A DNA stretch of 16,406 nt from SHYG01 sp041485445. Its GTDB lineage: Bacteria; Chloroflexota; Dehalococcoidia; Lucifugimonadales; UBA3495. Below, piece after piece: positions 14,993-16,406 of the stretch. The stretch is from positions 1-16,406 of the forward strand of contig JBGPJN010000038.1 in NCBI GenBank assembly GCA_041485445.1. Direction: 5' to 3'. The notes below the pieces were generated by a model. It was not told where the DNA came from and did not search any database. It was given only the letters and a program-made list of their open reading frames with translations. A program made the translations under genes and the position numbers. Within the stretch, counting starts at the first letter, position 1. Every line of letters begins with the position of its first letter.

Positions 14993-16187
14993 TCTCACGG
15001 CCAGCCGTCCCTGCGTTCTCCGCGGCGCCCTCTGCCTTGCTCTGGCGGATGGCCCGCACCTCCTCGGTGATGTCTATGCCCACCGGGCACCAGGTGATGC
15101 ACCGGCCGCAGCCCACGCACCCCGAGGCGCCGAACTGGTCAAACCAGGTCGCCAGCTTGTGGGTCATCCACTGCCGGTAGCGCGAGGAGGCGCTGGAGCG
15201 GACGCTGCCCTGGTGCATTCGGGAGAACTCCAGGGTGAAGCAGGAGTCCCATCGCCGCGTCCGTTGGGCGGTGTCTCCGGCGACGTCCGTGGTGTCTTCC
15301 ACGGTGCTGCAGAAACAGGTGGGGCATACCAGCGTGCAGTTGGCGCAGGTCAGGCAGCGGTTAGCCACCTGGTCCCAACGCGGGTGACTGGCGTTCTGGT
15401 AGAGGAGGTCGCGGATGCCCCCGGTGTCCCCACCGGTTTCCATAGAACGCCCCATCTGCCCGGCGGTCTGCCGCACCACCCCCGACGCCGCGTTAACCTC
15501 GGCTTGGGTAGCCTCGCGGTGGGGCAACCGCGCCATCACCTCTGCGCCCCTTTCCGAGCCCACGTCCACCACAAAGCAGTGTTGGCTGTGGTTCACCACC
15601 TCGGTCAGCGCCAGGTCGAACCCCGACTGCACCTCAGGACCGGTCCCCATGGACACGCAGAAGCAGGTGCCGCCCGCCTGCCCGCAGTTGACGGCGACGA
15701 TGAAGAGCCGCTCCCGCACGGCTTTGTAGTGGGGGTCAACGTACTGCCCGCCCATGAACACCCGGTCCTGGATGGCCATGGCGTGGAGCTCACACGAGCG
15801 CACGCCCAGGAAGGCGAACCTGGCATCGGGCGACGGTTCCGCCGTCAACTCAAACCCAGCCGTCGTACGCTGGGCGCGCCACAGGCGGAGGGATGGCGGG
15901 AAGAGATACTTCTTCCACGAATGGGGTCCCACGGCGTAGCCAAACAGCGCCTGGTCCTGACGCCGTCTAAGGCGGTACTGTCCCGCCTCCTGCGCGTCGG
16001 TCCAGCCTGCCGGCAGGTCCGCCACGGAGTCGATGCGGTCATACGCGATGGCGCCCTGGCGGACCGTTGGGCCCACCACCTGGTATCCGTCGCCCTTCAA
16101 GACATCTATCAGCGACTGCACGCCCTGTAGGTCCAGCAGCAGCTTGGAGGGCGTACCGCCACGCGACGGGTCAGCATTGTTGGTCAA
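14979..16187 (-). CDS. hydB: Hydrogenase beta subunit: dicluster 4Fe-4S ferredoxin (HydB-like)
   Basis: 402 residues, first gene of the operon. The C-terminal half has two cluster motifs: C278-C281-C284-C288 in CLTCANCTLVCPTCFC, where C291 and C293 add further sulfurs, and C357-C360-C363-C367 in CVGCGRCITWCPVGIDI. The N-terminal part resembles sulfhydrogenase beta/anaerobic sulfite reductase A proteins (SWKKYLFPP, FAFLGVRSCELHAM, GGTCFCVSMGTGP). It relays electrons and probably docks ferredoxin or sulfur compounds. The only start without an in-frame stop before it is TTG 16187 or, less likely, ATT further up, since a TAG lies upstream at about 16206-16214. The end overlaps the CNB gene by 14 bp. 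It is known in P. furiosus as the first gene of hydBGDA, the same order as here. Confidence 0.88.
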   Translation of the reverse strand: MTNNADPSRGGTPSKLLLDLQGVQSLIDVLKGDGYQVVGPTVRQGAIAYDRIDSVADLPAGWTDAQEAGQYRLRRRQDQALFGYAVGPHSWKKYLFPPSLRLWRAQRTTAGFELTAEPSPDARFAFLGVRSCELHAMAIQDRVFMGGQYVDPHYKAVRERLFIVAVNCGQAGGTCFCVSMGTGPEVQSGFDLALTEVVNHSQHCFVVDVGSERGAEVMARLPHREATQAEVNAASGVVRQTAGQMGRSMETGGDTGGIRDLLYQNASHPRWDQVANRCLTCANCTLVCPTCFCSTVEDTTDVAGDTAQRTRRWDSCFTLEFSRMHQGSVRSSASSRYRQWMTHKLATWFDQFGASGCVGCGRCITWCPVGIDITEEVRAIRQSKAEGAAENAGTAGRENADA

Positions 16188-16347
16188 GGCATCACCAGCC
16201 CCAATGGACTACGCCTCCCACTATGCCCCCAGGGCGTAAAGGAGTTGTGACCACGGTTACCGAGGAAGTGAAAGCCCTGTGAAGACGCTGCAAGCCGGCA
16301 CCCAGGACGCTCGATGCCCGGCATGGTCCCGCCCCAGGATGTCATAG
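16188..16347. other. Intergenic leader of the hydrogenase operon
   Basis: 160 bases lie between the start of the beta-subunit gene and the second copy of the MITE-like element. No gene is seen. The operon promoter should be here or within the repeat, read on the - strand, but I find no pair of good -35/-10 hexamers. A possible weak ribosome site GGGAGG occurs about 25-30 bases before the TTG start. Confidence 0.5.
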
Positions 16348-16406
16348 ACCCTTGCATAAATTCTTGAACCGTGTCGGACGAAATCCCCCCAACCCCCCTT
16401 TGCGAA
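16348..16406 (+). mobile_element. MITE-like element, copy 2 (cut by window end)
   Basis: The 59 bases match 8023-8081 in the same orientation with one difference (C at 8053, A at 16378). The copy is broken off inside the C6T3 hairpin by the window edge. With copy 1 it brackets the binding-protein remnant and the whole hydrogenase operon, 8,325 bp apart from start to start. Confidence 0.85.

Overview
The window is a GC-rich bacterial segment with tightly packed operons. Gene content (a group 3 [NiFe]-hydrogenase of the sulfhydrogenase type, secreted DUF11/metzincin proteins, a peptide-type ABC binding-protein remnant) and several short palindromic or MITE-like repeats would suit an uncultured Chloroflexota (Dehalococcoidia/SAR202-like) genome. 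That placement is an inference from general resemblance, not a demonstrated assignment.

Left part (1-7967, + strand). After a palindromic REP-like element (49-110) comes a three-gene unit: a stand-alone ATP-binding subunit of a PEP-synthase/rifampicin-phosphotransferase-type dikinase (186-1082), a partner protein with the acceptor-binding region and the swivelling phospho-histidine domain (1105-2745), and a 14-TM DHA2-type MFS exporter that overlaps it. Two exported proteins with their own promoters follow: a small Ig-like putative lipoprotein (4298-4771) and a ~994-residue secreted metzincin-like protease with Ca-binding motifs, DUF11 repeats and a C-terminal beta domain (4922-7906). A perfect-stem intrinsic terminator (7935-7967) closes this part.

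Middle (7968-8830). A 124-bp MITE-like element (8023-8146) abuts a 5'- and 3'-truncated remnant of a family 5 ABC solute-binding protein (8147-8801).

Right part (16187 down to 8831, - strand). One long operon encodes a group 3b-like [NiFe]-hydrogenase in the order beta (4Fe-4S), cyclic-nucleotide-binding protein, gamma (FAD/NAD(P)H, 2Fe-2S), delta (small subunit), alpha (large subunit), then a maturation endopeptidase, a HypA without its zinc finger, HypC, an EamA/DMT transporter and a DUF6390-like protein. Nearly every junction overlaps or is separated by 1-3 nt. The one exception is hypC-eamA, which is split by a 146-bp MITE-like element with an 8-bp target duplication. Removing that element restores a longer hypC whose stop overlapped the eamA start.

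A second copy of the 8023 element begins at 16348 and runs off the window, so the hydrogenase operon and the binding-protein remnant lie between two direct repeats 8.3 kb apart. Functionally, the gamma subunit would exchange electrons with NAD(P)H, the beta and delta iron-sulfur clusters would carry them, and the alpha subunit would make or oxidise H2. The maturation genes present would insert Ni and process alpha. HypB, HypD, HypE and HypF are not in the window and must be elsewhere.
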